From NCBI GenBank assembly GCA_012295275.1, contig CM022672.1, positions 17,623,894-17,687,893 on the forward strand: DNA of 64,000 bases. Direction: 5' to 3'. The notes beneath the pieces are model-generated. The model worked only from the letters and a program-made list of their open reading frames with translations. It made no database searches and had not been told where the DNA came from. This document shows positions 33,339 through 48,701 of this stretch, piece after piece. The position numbers were made by a program, and so were the translations under genes. The stretch's first letter is position 1; the number at the start of each line of letters is the position of its first letter. The DNA comes from Chrysomallon squamiferum. Taxonomy: Eukaryota; Mollusca; Gastropoda; Neomphalida; Peltospiridae.

Positions 33339-33769
33339 TCTAGTAAAGTTTGAGTAAATATTTGAAAACGTTAGAGAAATCAACAAATAAAAAAGTGCTT
33401 TAGATGAGCTGCAAAAGAGTTCACATTAAGGCTTCATAAGAAATAATAACAATAAATAAATAAATAAATAAATAAATAAAGACTTTCTCTCTTTTGTGAA
33501 ATAATGATCTGTCCACAAAAAGAAGATTAACAACACAAGGAAATGGAAGAAGATGAAATAACAAATGCTGGATAAATTAACAGCAGATCTGGAAATGATG
33601 ATGAATGATCTTTACAAAGGTACTAAATTCTGACACCAGCTGCAGAAGCATACAAACATCATCATCTAAACTTTATGACAAATTCTTAATATTATGATCA
33701 CAGAAAACTTGAATGTATTAATACATGTCTTTATAATGTGACAACACTTAGAAATACTTAAAAGTTTGC

Positions 33770-34190
33770 CATCACCTGCCGCACCGAAGAAGACAAGCAC
33801 AAACTCTTCCAGTGGGATTGGAGTACGTCACGTGTACCCGGGACACGGCTTCCTACTTGTCAGCTTGCAGTGGAGTGCTTTCTCGAACATTTCTTGTGTA
33901 AAAAGTGTGACTGATTGACAAAAGTACGTCAATTAAGGTGACGGAACACCAATTAGTAAGGGTGGGAAATAAAATTCCAGAAATGGAACAACTGGCGTGT
34001 CCAATTAAAATGTGTTCTAATCTCACCGCCAGAATCGTGAATAAACCAAACAACCAGTAATTTCCAGAATTAAAGTAGTCCTGTTGGTTTGACACATTAG
34101 GCTGGGGCCGGGTTTCTGATGAGATCACGTTAAATATCACTTGTTTATAGGCGGACTCCACCCCATCACGAAATAATGATAAACCAATAT
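33770..34190. promoter_or_regulatory. GC-elevated island with clustered AATTA/TAATT cores, candidate regulatory element
   Basis: Base composition rises well above the surrounding AT-rich DNA, with several CpG, a TACGTCACGTG word and repeated homeodomain-type cores (GTCAATTAAGG, CCAATTAG, CCAATTAAAATG). The 102-residue - strand open frame here has no recognisable domain and no clear splice context, so I treat the segment as non-coding. Confidence 0.3.
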
Positions 34191-34199
34191 CTAGGCTTG

Positions 34200-35788
34200 G
34201 AAGATGTTTTCTTTAATTAAAAATCATTCCTGATATAATTATTATTATGAATAAAATTTACGGGCATTCGTCTTTCATGGAGAAACTGTGATTCACACCC
34301 TAAGTTCCTTCATTTGGCATTTAATATTATACATCAAAATGAAGTATTTTAAGCATGTTACTATCATTTAATTAATTAATTAATTGCGCTAATTATGTAT
34401 CTTATGCCTTAATTACAGTAATTAAGACTGGTAAATTGTACAGGCCTTTACATTTTCAAGTATTTTGGAAACATTATTTTTCTTTTTTCGTTTCATTTTT
34501 TTTTTTTTTTTTTTTTTTTTTTTCTTTAATCAGTTAATTAATAGCGTTAATTTGCATTATGACTTCGTTATACAGATATTTTTTAAAAATTCATAAAAAT
34601 CTAACTTGCTAAGAACTGTCTTCGTAATCAACATTTTTATCAGAAAGAAAATATTATCCTAAACTGGAATATTATGCCACATAATTACTAAATGAAACGA
34701 ACTATCGAACATTTCAGATATCGACAACAAAAACAACAGCTATAGCCGCGTCATCTGCCGAGAACTCCCCACATTTTGGTATCCAGAATTAAATACCTGC
34801 AACCCAAACTATTGATATGAAATTTGGCAGACTGTGAGTATGAGAGAAATGCATAAGTTGAAACGTATATATGATTTAAAGTCCCGAATACGTTCAGGTT
34901 AATCAAACGACGATCAAAGATCACATTTCACGAAACAAACACAACGATGAAGATGAATATGAAAACTATATCATGATATTTGTTGTTTTTGAAAATATGT
35001 AAAAAAAATAACGACGAAAAAGAAACGTGAATGAGGGAACCCCGTTCAAGATATTTAAAAACGCATCACAAAAATCGAGTGAAGCTCCCCTGTGGCGGAA
35101 AACAGACGCTTTTTTGTCACGTGCCTTATTTGTCACCGTTTACAGGAAGCCTGTCGTTTTTTGTTGGTGTTTATTATTATTATTATTATTGTAGTGTTTC
35201 TAGAACTAGTCTAAAATAATAATTATTTCTTTAAGAAGTCGCCCAAAATAAGAGCAAGCAGATGGCTGCATATACCTATCAAATTCGAATGCAGGACAAT
35301 TGTTCACCGGACAATACCACGCAGGACAGTATTTCGCCAACACTTTCTGACAAGTAAAGTCAGAAGTAAGGCAGTTGCTTGCCTTTAGGTTTTTATTAAT
35401 AAAAATTTATTTATTATTTTATTAATAAAAAAATAACAGATTTGTTGTTGTTGGTAAAAAACAACAACATAAAACATAGAGTTTCTAAAGGCACGACTTC
35501 AAAGTTGTTAATTTCACAATTCACTTAAATAAAGTTTTTTTCGGGTTCCTATAACTTTGATTAAGTTGGCAGTTAGTTCTGACTGATTATGAACATCAAA
35601 GGCATATAACATGTTTTCGGTATCGGTGTTAAATACTAATGACAATATAATTTTAGGATAACTAGTGTTTTTTTAAGTTGATCAAACTTTTTGGATTAAT
35701 TGTTATTTTTAGTAATTAGTTACTTTGTATCACTATTATGCAAAACTTAATCCTTTGACCATCAAAGCTTTAAAAAAAACATAATAAC

Positions 35789-35821
<33 letters not shown>

Positions 35822-36500
35822 TTTAAAATATAGCTGATTTAGTATTAATTTCGTTCTTGTTTATTTATCAGAGATTCCCCCGCCATATAACCATTTACAC
35901 ATGTACCATAACCTAAAATAAAATTTTATCGATCTAAAATAAATAAATAAATAAATAAATAATCAGTAATGGTGATAAGAAGTTGTCCTATTTCTCACTT
36001 TATTGGTAAGTATTTGTCCGTACACCGACGAACTGATAAAATTTAAAAATAAAAATAGCTCTTTTGCGTCAGAACCTGACTTGTTTCCCATGATCGTTAG
36101 TTTCCGGATCCAAATATCATTCTTCGGATGCACTGCAGCCGATGAAAAATGTATGAATGTTAACCAAGCGACAAAATCATCACAAACTGGAAATGAATTG
36201 ATTTATGTGATTTTCGCATTTCAGATGTTTAGCGGAAAAAGGTAAACATTTTCATACGAACACAAAATTCAGTATGACCATTACGGTCGTATTATATCCG
36301 GGCCTTACGCCGCTGATGCCATTGGTAATTACTAATGCTCATGGAGGTCTGGTTTTATACGATGTAACTATATCATTACAAATGAACGAGCAAGCTTTCT
36401 GTGTAGATCTGTCATGTGATTTAAACAATATTTGGTTTGTAGAAATGGTTTGTAGTGATCAAAACCCAACATCAGGTTAAAATCTCTTTTTTTTCTCTCA
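34200..36500. other. Gene-free stretch, CpG-retaining
   Basis: Contains TTAATTA-rich sequence at 34365-34435, T- and A-homopolymers (34498-34523, 35791-35819) and CpG-bearing unique sequence. Two short + frames (36003-36245 and 36274-36480) have no recognisable homology or consistent splice signals. The segment may contain untranslated exons of the downstream fucosyltransferase gene, but nothing proves it. Confidence 0.4.
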
Positions 36501-36512
36501 TAAATACAAAAT

Positions 36513-36600
36513 ACCGTATATACTTGTGTATAAGTCGAATTTTTGGGAGACTATATTAAGGTAATATTTTGGGGGTCGACTTATACATAGGTAATGCTTT
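36513..36600. mobile_element. Interspersed-repeat fragment of the TATAAGTCGA family with perfect 12-bp inverted arms
   Basis: Arms TGTATAAGTCGA (36527-36538) and TCGACTTATACA (36576-36587) are perfect reverse complements 37 bases apart, following ACCGTATATACTTG. CGTATATAC...TATAAGTCGA words of this form recur in interspersed repeats of many animals, as I recall. No second terminus or coding part is visible, so it is a fragment or a solo hairpin end. Confidence 0.45.
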
Positions 36601-36769
36601 TGTAGCTGTTGCTGAAGAGCCGCCGTTTTGACTATTTTTGGCTACGGGATGCATCTAAAATAATCGCGGTCTTTCAGCTTTTCAAAAATATAATTTTATC
36701 GTATAAAAAAATTTGAAAAATTAAATAACAAAACCAAATATGAATGTAAAACATGATATTCTTCCGTTT

Positions 36770-37140
36770 AACGACCTGTCAGAAAGCGTGCCCATCATAG
36801 ATGTGCTTCACAACAGCTTGCTCTGATTAGCACATTAATTTTTTTCACTTCACTTCACCAAGATATAACATTAATTTCATGACTCCAAACATTAATTTTC
36901 TTGCAGGCTCTATTCCAGCTCATCTCTGCTCTTCATTGTTCATTAAGGTTAATCTCGTTAATTGCCCCCTCTGTTCTTCACGCATCTCGTTATCCCCATG
37001 TGTCTAAACTGGCCTTAATTGCTCATGCCAATTTTCCCATTTCTGGAAGCAAGATTAGAACACCTCACCACTTACCTAAACAGGAGACTTTTTGGGGAAC
37101 ATACCAGCTGAAGCATGCAGGTTTATCTAACTGACATCCA
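36770..37140. promoter_or_regulatory. TAAT-rich island upstream of the fucosyltransferase, candidate enhancer
   Basis: GC is higher than in neighbouring DNA, and homeodomain cores cluster densely: TGATTAGCACATTAAT, ACATTAATTT (twice), TTCATTAAGGTTAATC, CGTTAATTGCC and CCTTAATTGC. The 77-residue frame across it has no recognised domain. Non-coding regulatory use is inference. Confidence 0.3.
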
Positions 37141-38703
37141 ATTGATATTTTTTATTTGGAATTTTAACACTGATGACAAATGAGATAGTTAATATCAAAG
37201 TCAAACTGGTACATTGTAACCAGTAAAACATAGCTACAACTTGTGAAATATTGTTACCTTTTAAAGCTTTTCTTAGTACAATTAATGGTAATATTAATTA
37301 ATACACTGATAACAATATGTTGCATTGGTTAACATCTTTTTTTTAGTTTTTAACACCCACATTAAAAAGTATAAATATACAACACAGTGGTGTTACTTCA
37401 ACATATTTAACCATTCCAGCACCAGATTAACTCATCACATAATATTTTTCTAAGTTTGGTTTGCCAGTTCTGTTATGTTAAGTAATACAGCTACATCTTA
37501 ATGATATTCACTTATATTTTTATTATCTTTTATAAACAAAATAAATAAAAAATATTTTTATTAAATCATTTCACTAAAGCAAATGCTGCCAAAAATGTTA
37601 TCAATTGAGCCCTGCTTGCAGCTTAACATTTTCTTAAGCTGATCTAATAACATTTTTATATCATATCAACATCTTACATGCAGCAAAGCAGTTTAAATTT
37701 TGTCCATCATTAATCTCACACCAAATGATTGCTGTAGCAGGCTTAGCAGTTACCATTATTAATTATACCTCAGTGTAATTTGATAAATGTTATATTGAAT
37801 TTGAGGTGATAAATAAAAATAAAATCCATGTCATGATAAAATAACAACTGTTTTCATATTTAAAGATATACAGATAGATACATATGAAAACATTTTCATG
37901 TTTTATGACTTTGCAATTTTTTCATTGTTTATCAACTAATAAACTGAATTTAGTTTTCCCTTGTGTTTTTTTAGTGCCTTATCACTATGGATTTTGAAGT
38001 GTCGTGAAGTTTAAAATAATGTGTTGAATCATGACACAGTCCAACTGAGAAGCATGACATTTCCAGGTTTGTTTAGTTTCTGTACACTGATGTAGAAAAT
38101 TACAAGATGTGCTGTGATACCAAGTATAACTATTAAATTTATGTCATGACAGCGTCAATAATAATAATTTAAAAAAAGTTATTGTAGCTTTAAAAATAGA
38201 ATATATTTAAAAGACATGCCTAGATATGAAATGTACAAACTGAATGTCCATGAATAGTATTTACACAGGTTCAATCTTTCTTTTCCATTTCTTGTTTTTA
38301 TTTATTTATTAATGTAACTGTGTTTGGAAAATACTCTGCTGCAGCTTCCATGTTAGCATATATGTTAAACAAATATCATGTAATTCTTTTATTATATATA
38401 TTAGTTTGTGCTATTTTAGTTTTTATTATTTAACATTTTTATATTTATATACTTTTAAATCAAATGTGTACAATAAAAGTACTCGATTTGAACACTATTC
38501 TCCTTGCTGAAATAAGACATTTTGAATGAAAGTATGGAATGGATTTATTGTTATGTTTGTTTTTAATTAATTAATTAATTTATTTTGTGTTTGTATGTGT
38601 GTATTTCCTTCATCATCATCATCATCATCATCATCATTATTATTATTATTATTTCTATACTAGAAAAGAAGATCTTTTTTCTTATCACCTGTATTTATTA
38701 TAG
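37141..38703. other. Upstream interval of the fucosyltransferase gene
   Basis: AT-rich and CpG-poor. Ends in (CAT)n(TAT)n at 38608-38653 and a TTATTATAG acceptor at 38694-38703, six bases before the fucosyltransferase ATG. The 5' UTR is therefore probably split by an intron and its first exon lies somewhere to the left. Confidence 0.5.
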
Positions 38704-38709
38704 TTAAAG

Positions 38710-39861
38710 ATGTCAAGATCTCTGATATCTTTTATCAAACGAAGAAAGAAACGTGTCTTTCTCTATGGTCTGATCCTGTCAGCTCTGACACTTTACTCAT
38801 TTTCAAGGGATCCTATTACAACATCATGGACTGTGCAACCAGATGACAAAAGATTCGTTTACACATACCCAAACAGAGACTGGGGTCCTAATCGCATTGA
38901 GAAACGTATCCTGTTATGGACAGGTTTTGTGAATGCCAGTCTCTGGGATACTGATTCGGATGTACTCGCTGAATGCCCCAACAAATGCACGGCAACCACT
39001 GACAGAAGTCTCCTTCTCGACAGTGATGCAGTTTTGTTTAACGCAAGAGATTTGTCAGAGCATTTTGAATTGCCTCCAAGTCGTTTGACACACCAGGTTT
39101 GGGTTCTACACAACACCGAACCACCATATTATATATATTTAGATACAAGTAAGCTTAACTATGTGTTTAATTGGACTAGCTGGTACCAGAAAGATGCTAC
39201 AATATTTTCACCATATGGAGAATGGGTTCCGCTGTCCAAAGAAGAAAAATCACTGTACAAAGCAAAAAACTACTGGCAGAATAAAACAAAAATGGCTCTT
39301 TGGGTGGCAAGTAACTGCAATGATAAAGCAAAAAGGAAAACGATTGTTAAGGAACTGAGAAAATATATTGATGTTGACACCTACGGAAAATGTGGACAAC
39401 ATAATTGCACCAAGAATTGTTTTGGAACATTTTCAAAGTACAAGTTTTTTCTTTCATTTGAAAATGGATTTTGCCGGGATTACATAACAGAAAAATTTTG
39501 GCGCCCAATCGTTCGAGAACAAATTCCAGTGGTGAGAGGTGGCGCCAACTATGAAGAAATGGTTCCCCCCAGATCTTACATTGATGCCATGGACATTTCT
39601 GTGAAATCACTTGCAGAAAAACTTATTCGTATTGGTTCTGACAGAGAACTGTACAACAGTTATTTTGAATGGAAATCAAAATTTAAACTCAAAACAAAAG
39701 GCCATGGCTGGACTAGAATGAACTGGTGTAAATTTTGTGAGAAACTGCACGACACTACGCAGCCAGCACAAGTGTACTACGATTTCAGGGGATGGTTGGA
39801 ACAGGATGTGTGTTTTCAAGAGAACTGGAATTTCAATTTATACAATATTATACATTTTTAA
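38710..39861 (+). CDS. GT10-family alpha-1,3-fucosyltransferase, single coding exon
   Basis: 383 residues in one exon, a normal length for Golgi GT10 enzymes. These are type II membrane proteins that transfer fucose from GDP-fucose in alpha-1,3 linkage to GlcNAc of glycans. Visible: short basic cytosolic N-terminus (KRRKKR), TM anchor at about 15-32, a CPNKC pair, the acceptor-side block VWVLHNTEPPYY, the NWTSWYQKDATIFSPYG region, and the diagnostic donor-binding motif FFLSFENGFCRDYITEKFW near residues 246-264. Cys-rich ends (CGQHNCTKNC; WCKFC near the C-terminus) suit disulfides. N-glycosylation sequons include NAS, NWT, NKT and NCT. ATG 38710 is the first in frame and precedes the anchor. 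Whether it acts on core GlcNAc or on Lewis-type antennae cannot be told. It is convergent with the ARF-like gene. Confidence 0.93.
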   Translation: MSRSLISFIKRRKKRVFLYGLILSALTLYSFSRDPITTSWTVQPDDKRFVYTYPNRDWGPNRIEKRILLWTGFVNASLWDTDSDVLAECPNKCTATTDRSLLLDSDAVLFNARDLSEHFELPPSRLTHQVWVLHNTEPPYYIYLDTSKLNYVFNWTSWYQKDATIFSPYGEWVPLSKEEKSLYKAKNYWQNKTKMALWVASNCNDKAKRKTIVKELRKYIDVDTYGKCGQHNCTKNCFGTFSKYKFFLSFENGFCRDYITEKFWRPIVREQIPVVRGGANYEEMVPPRSYIDAMDISVKSLAEKLIRIGSDRELYNSYFEWKSKFKLKTKGHGWTRMNWCKFCEKLHDTTQPAQVYYDFRGWLEQDVCFQENWNFNLYNIIHF

Positions 39862-42098
39862 TATAAAGTTTTGATGTACAGTTAATACACAGTACTGTTA
39901 TTGCTCATTTCTTCGTGTTACTGAAAACCTTTCCCCCCCCCGACAGAAATCAAGAATTCTCAGCAAGCGAAGTGTATGTAATCTGTTATGTTTTTATAAT
40001 TATTTTGTCTGTTTTAGATAACTTTTTTTTGGATAATTTTTATGAAAATTTATATATATGTTAAACTATTTTTAGGTACCAGATTATATGACTTTCTTAG
40101 AATGACATATTTGCACTACAAAAATAATATATTCCAGTGAGAAAGTTGAGGTTATGAAACTAAAGCTAAAGGTACAGCCTGTTCCAAAGATGCATTTTAA
40201 TTGAACTATAGAAATATATATACTGAAAGTAAAATTCTTGTATTTTTTTTATTTTGTCAGGTCTCCTGAAATTCATTTAAAGATGTCTTAATACATCTTT
40301 CATATTTCACCTGTTGAGGAGTCATAAAAAAAAAAATAGAATTAAAAATATTATCACATGCTCTCTGTCTGTATGTAGACATGTACACATCCACATAAGT
40401 AAGATATTGTAAGATATAAGTTGGCAGTTTTGACCAAAAGCATTAAAACTTATTGTCCAATAAATTAAACTGTTACAGCGACCTACAGTGTGCTGGTATA
40501 ATGTAGTCAATATAATTTACATGGATTTGGCATTTCTTAGTAGTACTTGCAGGTGGATTTTCAGGTTTTGAACACCCATGGGGTATTATTTTATATGCGT
40601 CCTGAGCATCTGGAGCTATAAACCCCCAGATGAGGCAGGCTGAATTAGTTTCATCATCTACACTTGTCTATATAATATTACTCTAACCAAATATATATAT
40701 ACTGATGGTGTTTTTCTGCTGTGTATATTTATTACATTATTTTTTTTAAAGTATATGAAAAATTGTTAATATATAATATATACAAACATGTTTCTTAGCT
40801 GTATATAAACTTGATTAATGTTTCAGAAAGGTACTTCTGAAAGTCTGTGAACTTTTTGTAATTTACAAATGAAAAGGTTATTTTTACATGATTTATTTTG
40901 TCATCAAAATGTGTAACACCTAAGCTTTATTTCTCATCAATCAAATCGTATAAATGTAAAGTATTCATTTCCCTGATTTTCTTTGAATCCCCAAAAGCCA
41001 ACTTCATTAAAATTGTTGCTATTTACTTACATGAAGGAGTCAAATTGTGATTTTATACTTAAACACACACATATATATATATATCAAATCAAATCAAATA
41101 ATGTATGTCTGATTTAAAAACAGGATTATCTCTCTCTGACCAATGTTCTATCAAATGGTATCAAACAATCATGACCAAAGACCTGATCCTTTGTGAAAAC
41201 TTTCACAGTGAAACATATGCAATTTATTGTTTGCTTTAAAGTGTCCGATGTGTTAAATATCCCAGTGAATATAAATAATCAAATGGTTTTCAAAACAAAA
41301 TTTGTTAAAATGAAAAATGTGCTTCTGCAGATTGTCACAGCTAGATTTAACTATTTCCAAACATTTGTTGATTTTATTTTGTTTTAGCTTTTTTTGAACT
41401 GCTTTTGTTGTTTTGTAACTATTAACATAAAGTTGTACTGCTTTTGATCATTGATTTTTTCATATTTTGCTGTTATATATATTTTATGAAGTAAATTTAA
41501 AATAAAATAATTTTTAAATAATTTTACTGGATTTGTCTCTTTTCTTTTTCTTCTTTTTTTTTGGGGGGGGTGCTATTTTAAATATATATAAATGATAGAA
41601 TGTCAAGGAAAGAAGAAATATTTTAAGACAAGCAAAGCTCATTAGTACTTTTTTCAATGTGTTTTTTTTTTATCTATGTCATCCTTTTTATTAAAGAATT
41701 TTTTAATGTGTTTACTTGCATCCTTTTCATTAAGAATTATTGGCTGCCACTACTCAATAGTACTGTTTTCAAGCAGCAAGAATTTTTTTTATCTATGGAT
41801 CAGAAAGCACATGCCACAGCCATTGATAAATGGAGATTTTTTTTTGTTTCACATACATCAGATTGTTTACATAATGCAATATTTTATGAATTTAAATTTA
41901 AAAGTCAGAAAAATTTCAAATGAACCCTTTGCTAAACAAAATTCACTTGGGTTCATTTCATTCAGAATTATGGTTATTGTAATTTAAATTGTAAACTGGC
42001 CAGTGGCAGTCTTTTTCTCTACACATGATGACCAAACTCATTTACACCATTACACTATAAGCCTTGCGCACTAACTAGGTTAGGGCATCTTTTACTGA
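39862..42098. other. Tail-to-tail interval between fucosyltransferase and ARF-like gene
   Basis: 2.2 kb of AT-rich, CpG-poor DNA, presumably mostly the two 3' UTRs. Contains a C-run at 39933-39940, a G-run at 41563-41570 and many T-runs. No further exon seen; open frames at 41657-41987 are AT-driven. Confidence 0.5.
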
Positions 42099-45025
<2,927 letters not shown>

Positions 45026-45152
45026 GTTGTCATTACAGTGTCAAACGCTGTAATAACAGATTTTCAAAATAATCGAATAAATATACATTAAATCTTTCTT
45101 CCGTTTAACAAGCTCCCACATATTTCCAGACAACTGCCTCAAAACACGCTGG

Positions 45153-45160
45153 CCGGAAGT
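45153..45160 (+). promoter_or_regulatory. ETS-type site CCGGAAGT upstream of ARF-like gene
   Basis: Canonical ETS/GABP octamer about 130 bases upstream of the ARF-like ATG, in a short CpG-containing stretch (45100-45240) that contrasts with CpG-poor gene body. Likely the promoter region; TSS not determined. Confidence 0.4.
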
Positions 45161-45240
45161 AAACAAACCTCCGAAAACCAACAAGTCACCTTCGGTCAAA
45201 TTACTCGAAAGTTTTTGAGTAAACTAGATATCGATGAGGT

Positions 45241-48200
45241 TTAGACTGAGCTATATCTTATAATATTTTAATCAGCAAAAGGATTAGTGTGATTGACATT
45301 ATCTTAAGACACAAGTTGTTTTGGAGCTGTTTGTTGTAGACCTACTATAAGCACAGACGTCTGTCTATGAAACAATTTAAACATTAAAACAACGAGTGCG
45401 TATAGTTATAGTTAGTGTTATAGACTTCACTGCATCCTACACTGCATCATTACATGATTAAATTATCAAATGGATATTATTTTAATGAATCTGTACCATC
45501 TATTCGCAGTGTTGATGTAGCTATGTAATCATGTTGTGTTAGATACAGACTCGTTCATTTAGTATCTAAATATAATTCCTCAGTTACAAAAAAACCCAAC
45601 CCCAAAACAACAACAAAAAAAAAAAACTTCTATGTTTATTTACTGCATTTTTTTTTTTTTGTTCATGTTCACTCTGTATTTTTTACATTATATTTTTAAA
45701 CCTTTTTATTTAGATCCAAATTTTACAAATATCTTTAATCCAAGCACAGCGAAATTAATCGTATAACTTATAGATACTAAAGTACTTATTTATTAAATTT
45801 TCTTAATAGATAAATAAAAATTGTGTTTCTCAACAGTTACATGTTGTAAATTATAATATTAGCTTTGTAACACTGCTCTAAATATTTTTGTTAGATTATT
45901 CCGGATGTATAACTCTTTAAAATGGAAAATAAACATTCCATTAGTTTCTGTCTTCTGTGAAGTAAATTCTTTACTTGTTTCTTTAGTACTGTTCACAGTG
46001 TTAGAATTCAAACATAAGACTAAAACATATTGATGCCAAACATGAAAGGGCTTTACATTTACAACATATTGCAGTGTATTTGTTAAAATAGTCTAAATAT
46101 ATTCTGTAGACTTCAGAGTTTTTACTGTTATTGTTATTTCCAATGAAAAATAACATTTTGAATCACCAGGCTTCTAACTATGATGATTTTTATAATACCT
46201 ATAAATATGATCCGTACATTTGCTGTTCTTTAAATTTTCCTCCTTCTCTTCTCTTTTCCTATTTCTCATTTTCATTCATTCTTTTTAATTTTTTAAATTT
46301 GTTTTTATCTTGGTTTACAAATTCAAATGGAATTTAAAATTTAAAAATATCACTGCTGATTTAACTGGTTCACTCTAATAACATAAATAGTATTCATGAA
46401 TGCCAAGTTTAAACAATGTAGATAATTTGGTAACTTTAGTTACAATACACTCCTGAACTAAAGCTGACACCTCTTTGTATTTATTCTGCTGCTATTATAA
46501 AAAATCATAATAATAATAATAAGTTCACTGAAAATAACGAGGAAAAAGTATATTAACTGATTTGATTTTCCAATTTTCTGTTGAGAAAACATTTACTAGT
46601 CAGATGGATGATAATGTGGGAGCATATTCAAAAAAAAAAAGGTATCTAAACAATTAATGGATGACAAGATTGTGTAAGAGTTGATGCTTATACATTAAAA
46701 TATAATTTTATGAAAATTTTGAGGGCATCAGGACATGCTGATAACATCAAGCTTTTCTAAAGTATGCCATTCAAAACACACACACACACACATGCATGTT
46801 TGTTTTCATATGATCATCTTCTCTTTCTGTCATTGTTTCAATGTTGTTATACATTCACTACTCAATAAAATACCCTTCATAGAAATTTTGTCTTTCTTAA
46901 TGTACCTTATTTATAATAATATCAGAAAATGTACCATTTTATAATTGGAATTAAAATTCTGATTCCATTTTATCATTTTTTTTTAAACATATAATATTAT
47001 ATACATTATCTAACAATTATTGTGTCTTGTATCAATAGCAGTTACACAGTTAATTAGCATATCCTAATTGAATTTTATATTTTTCATGGTGAAAGAGAGA
47101 GACCAACTGTCACCTAGGTGATTATGATTGTAGAAGATGTCAGTTTAGTTGTAAATGGCGATTTGTAAAATGCTGGCTGCATACTGTTATTGAGAAAAGT
47201 GTCACATGTTAACACTATTATCAAGTCACAGTGATAATTTGAAAAGTAAGTCTGCCACTTTTTTCAGTCAAATTTAAAGCATACCTTGATGATGTGAATA
47301 AAGGGTCTTCATATATTGTGCATAACTTGCAAGTTACCATTTTATTTCTTTTTGCTGTCCAGTCTTAATTAATAATGAAGTATAACAACAAAAGAATACA
47401 AAAACAGTTGCAACTTTTTAGAGTTATTGAAAGAAAACAGACACTAAAAATGCATAAACTATTTAAAGGATAAAACAATAGAGGATTAGCAAAACCATTA
47501 TGAAACACATTATTTGTTCACATAATTATATTTATTTAATTTTTCCAAATAGTACGACATTTTATTCTTTTTCATACAATGCTCCACTTCTAATACATAT
47601 TACTGCACTGATCTTTAAACTTTAAATAAATAAAATCGTGTTACTAAATATTACCCAAATAAAGCTGTTAAGAATAAAAATTACATCACATATTTGATAT
47701 TAAAGCTGCCTATAAACATGTCCTTTGTTTCTTAATAATTACCATCATTTTGTGTACGTAGGACATCTGCTTGAATTTCCAAAGATCAACAAAGTGCATC
47801 ATGTGTTCAGTAAACTTACATAATCATATATTTTTTATCGAATCCCTATTACATTTGAATATATGCCTGCAGTATTTGTGTTGGTGTACACACTGTTGAA
47901 GGAAGATCAACATATGATAAAATTCTATTTGTTTCATGTGTTAATACTGCAAAAACAAGTTTGTAAATTGAACAAAAGGCTGAGTCATTAAGAGTATTAT
48001 TTCTGAATAAAATAACATTCTTGAGCATAGCTGTTATGTATCTTGTAAGAATCCTGAGACTAATCACACTGTATTTATAAATATAATAGTCCATTATATT
48101 TTTTCTTTTCTTTTTTTCTTAAAGATTTGTTAAACAACTGCCTCCGGGGATACAGATAAAAGAAAAGTAAACATTTAAATGTATTTATCCACTTCTTAGA

Positions 48201-48337
48201 TATTTGTTATAACAGTTTTTATTTTATTCATCAAGTACTTTTTGCTACTGATTATTCAGGAGGTTTGTCTGTGTGTTTTCATTTAATTGTTATTTTGCCA
48301 TTATCCAATAAAATCCGGAAGAACAATACTACTGATT
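45241..48337. other. Gene-free stretch upstream of ARF-like gene
   Basis: About 3 kb of AT-rich sequence with A/T homopolymers and a short (AC)n at 46776-46791. Short frames (46131-46337, 46735-46944, 47849-48094) are not supported by motifs or splice sites. Confidence 0.5.
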
Positions 48338-48338
48338 A

Positions 48339-48699
48339 CAGTGGTAACATGATTTACGTGACTGAGCTCATAACTCAATTTGCTCGTATATCAAATCAGT
48401 TTTCCACAAATGAAATGAATTGAAATACCATTAATCCATTCCAGCCGCCCAAAAACCACCCCAATTTTTTTTAACATTTTTAAATAAGAAAAATGTATGT
48501 TTAAATGACAAATATTGTATAAAAACAAAATGAAAGAGAATGTAAAGAAATAAATTGGTTTTGTAAAGTGTTCAGGGTCAGGGTTTCTCCATCTTTAGGG
48601 TATCTGAAGCTAGCTCATAACTTGGGAGCCAACTCAAAGCAAAAAATCAACCAGGTGGCTGCTCCTAAGTTGGAACACTTGTAATGCGAGGTACCACTG
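48339..48699. mobile_element. Short non-autonomous DNA transposon (MITE) with CAGTGGTA termini and TA target-site duplication
   Basis: The left end CAGTGGTAACATGATTTACG and the reverse complement of the right end (CAGTGGTACCTCGCATTAC) are imperfect inverted repeats of about 20 bases. The flanks are TA at 48337-48338 and 48700-48701. Sub-terminal sequences also echo each other (GAGCTCATAACTCAA against TTATGAGCTAGC). At 361 bp with no ORF it must have been mobilised in trans; the TA duplication suggests a Tc1/mariner or similar transposase. CAGTGGTACCTCG termini recur in animal repeats, as I recall. Confidence 0.8.
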
Positions 48700-48701
48700 T
48701 A

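Noticed and set aside
33853-34161. 102-residue - strand frame as a gene
   Set aside because: No recognisable domain, no matching splice partners; kept only as a GC-elevated island.
36003-36480. Two short + strand frames as exons of a gene before the fucosyltransferase
   Set aside because: No homology by eye and no consistent donor/acceptor pairing with the 38704 exon.
38859-39610. - strand and second-frame ORFs inside the fucosyltransferase exon
   Set aside because: Shadows of the GT10 frame, which has the conserved donor-binding motif.
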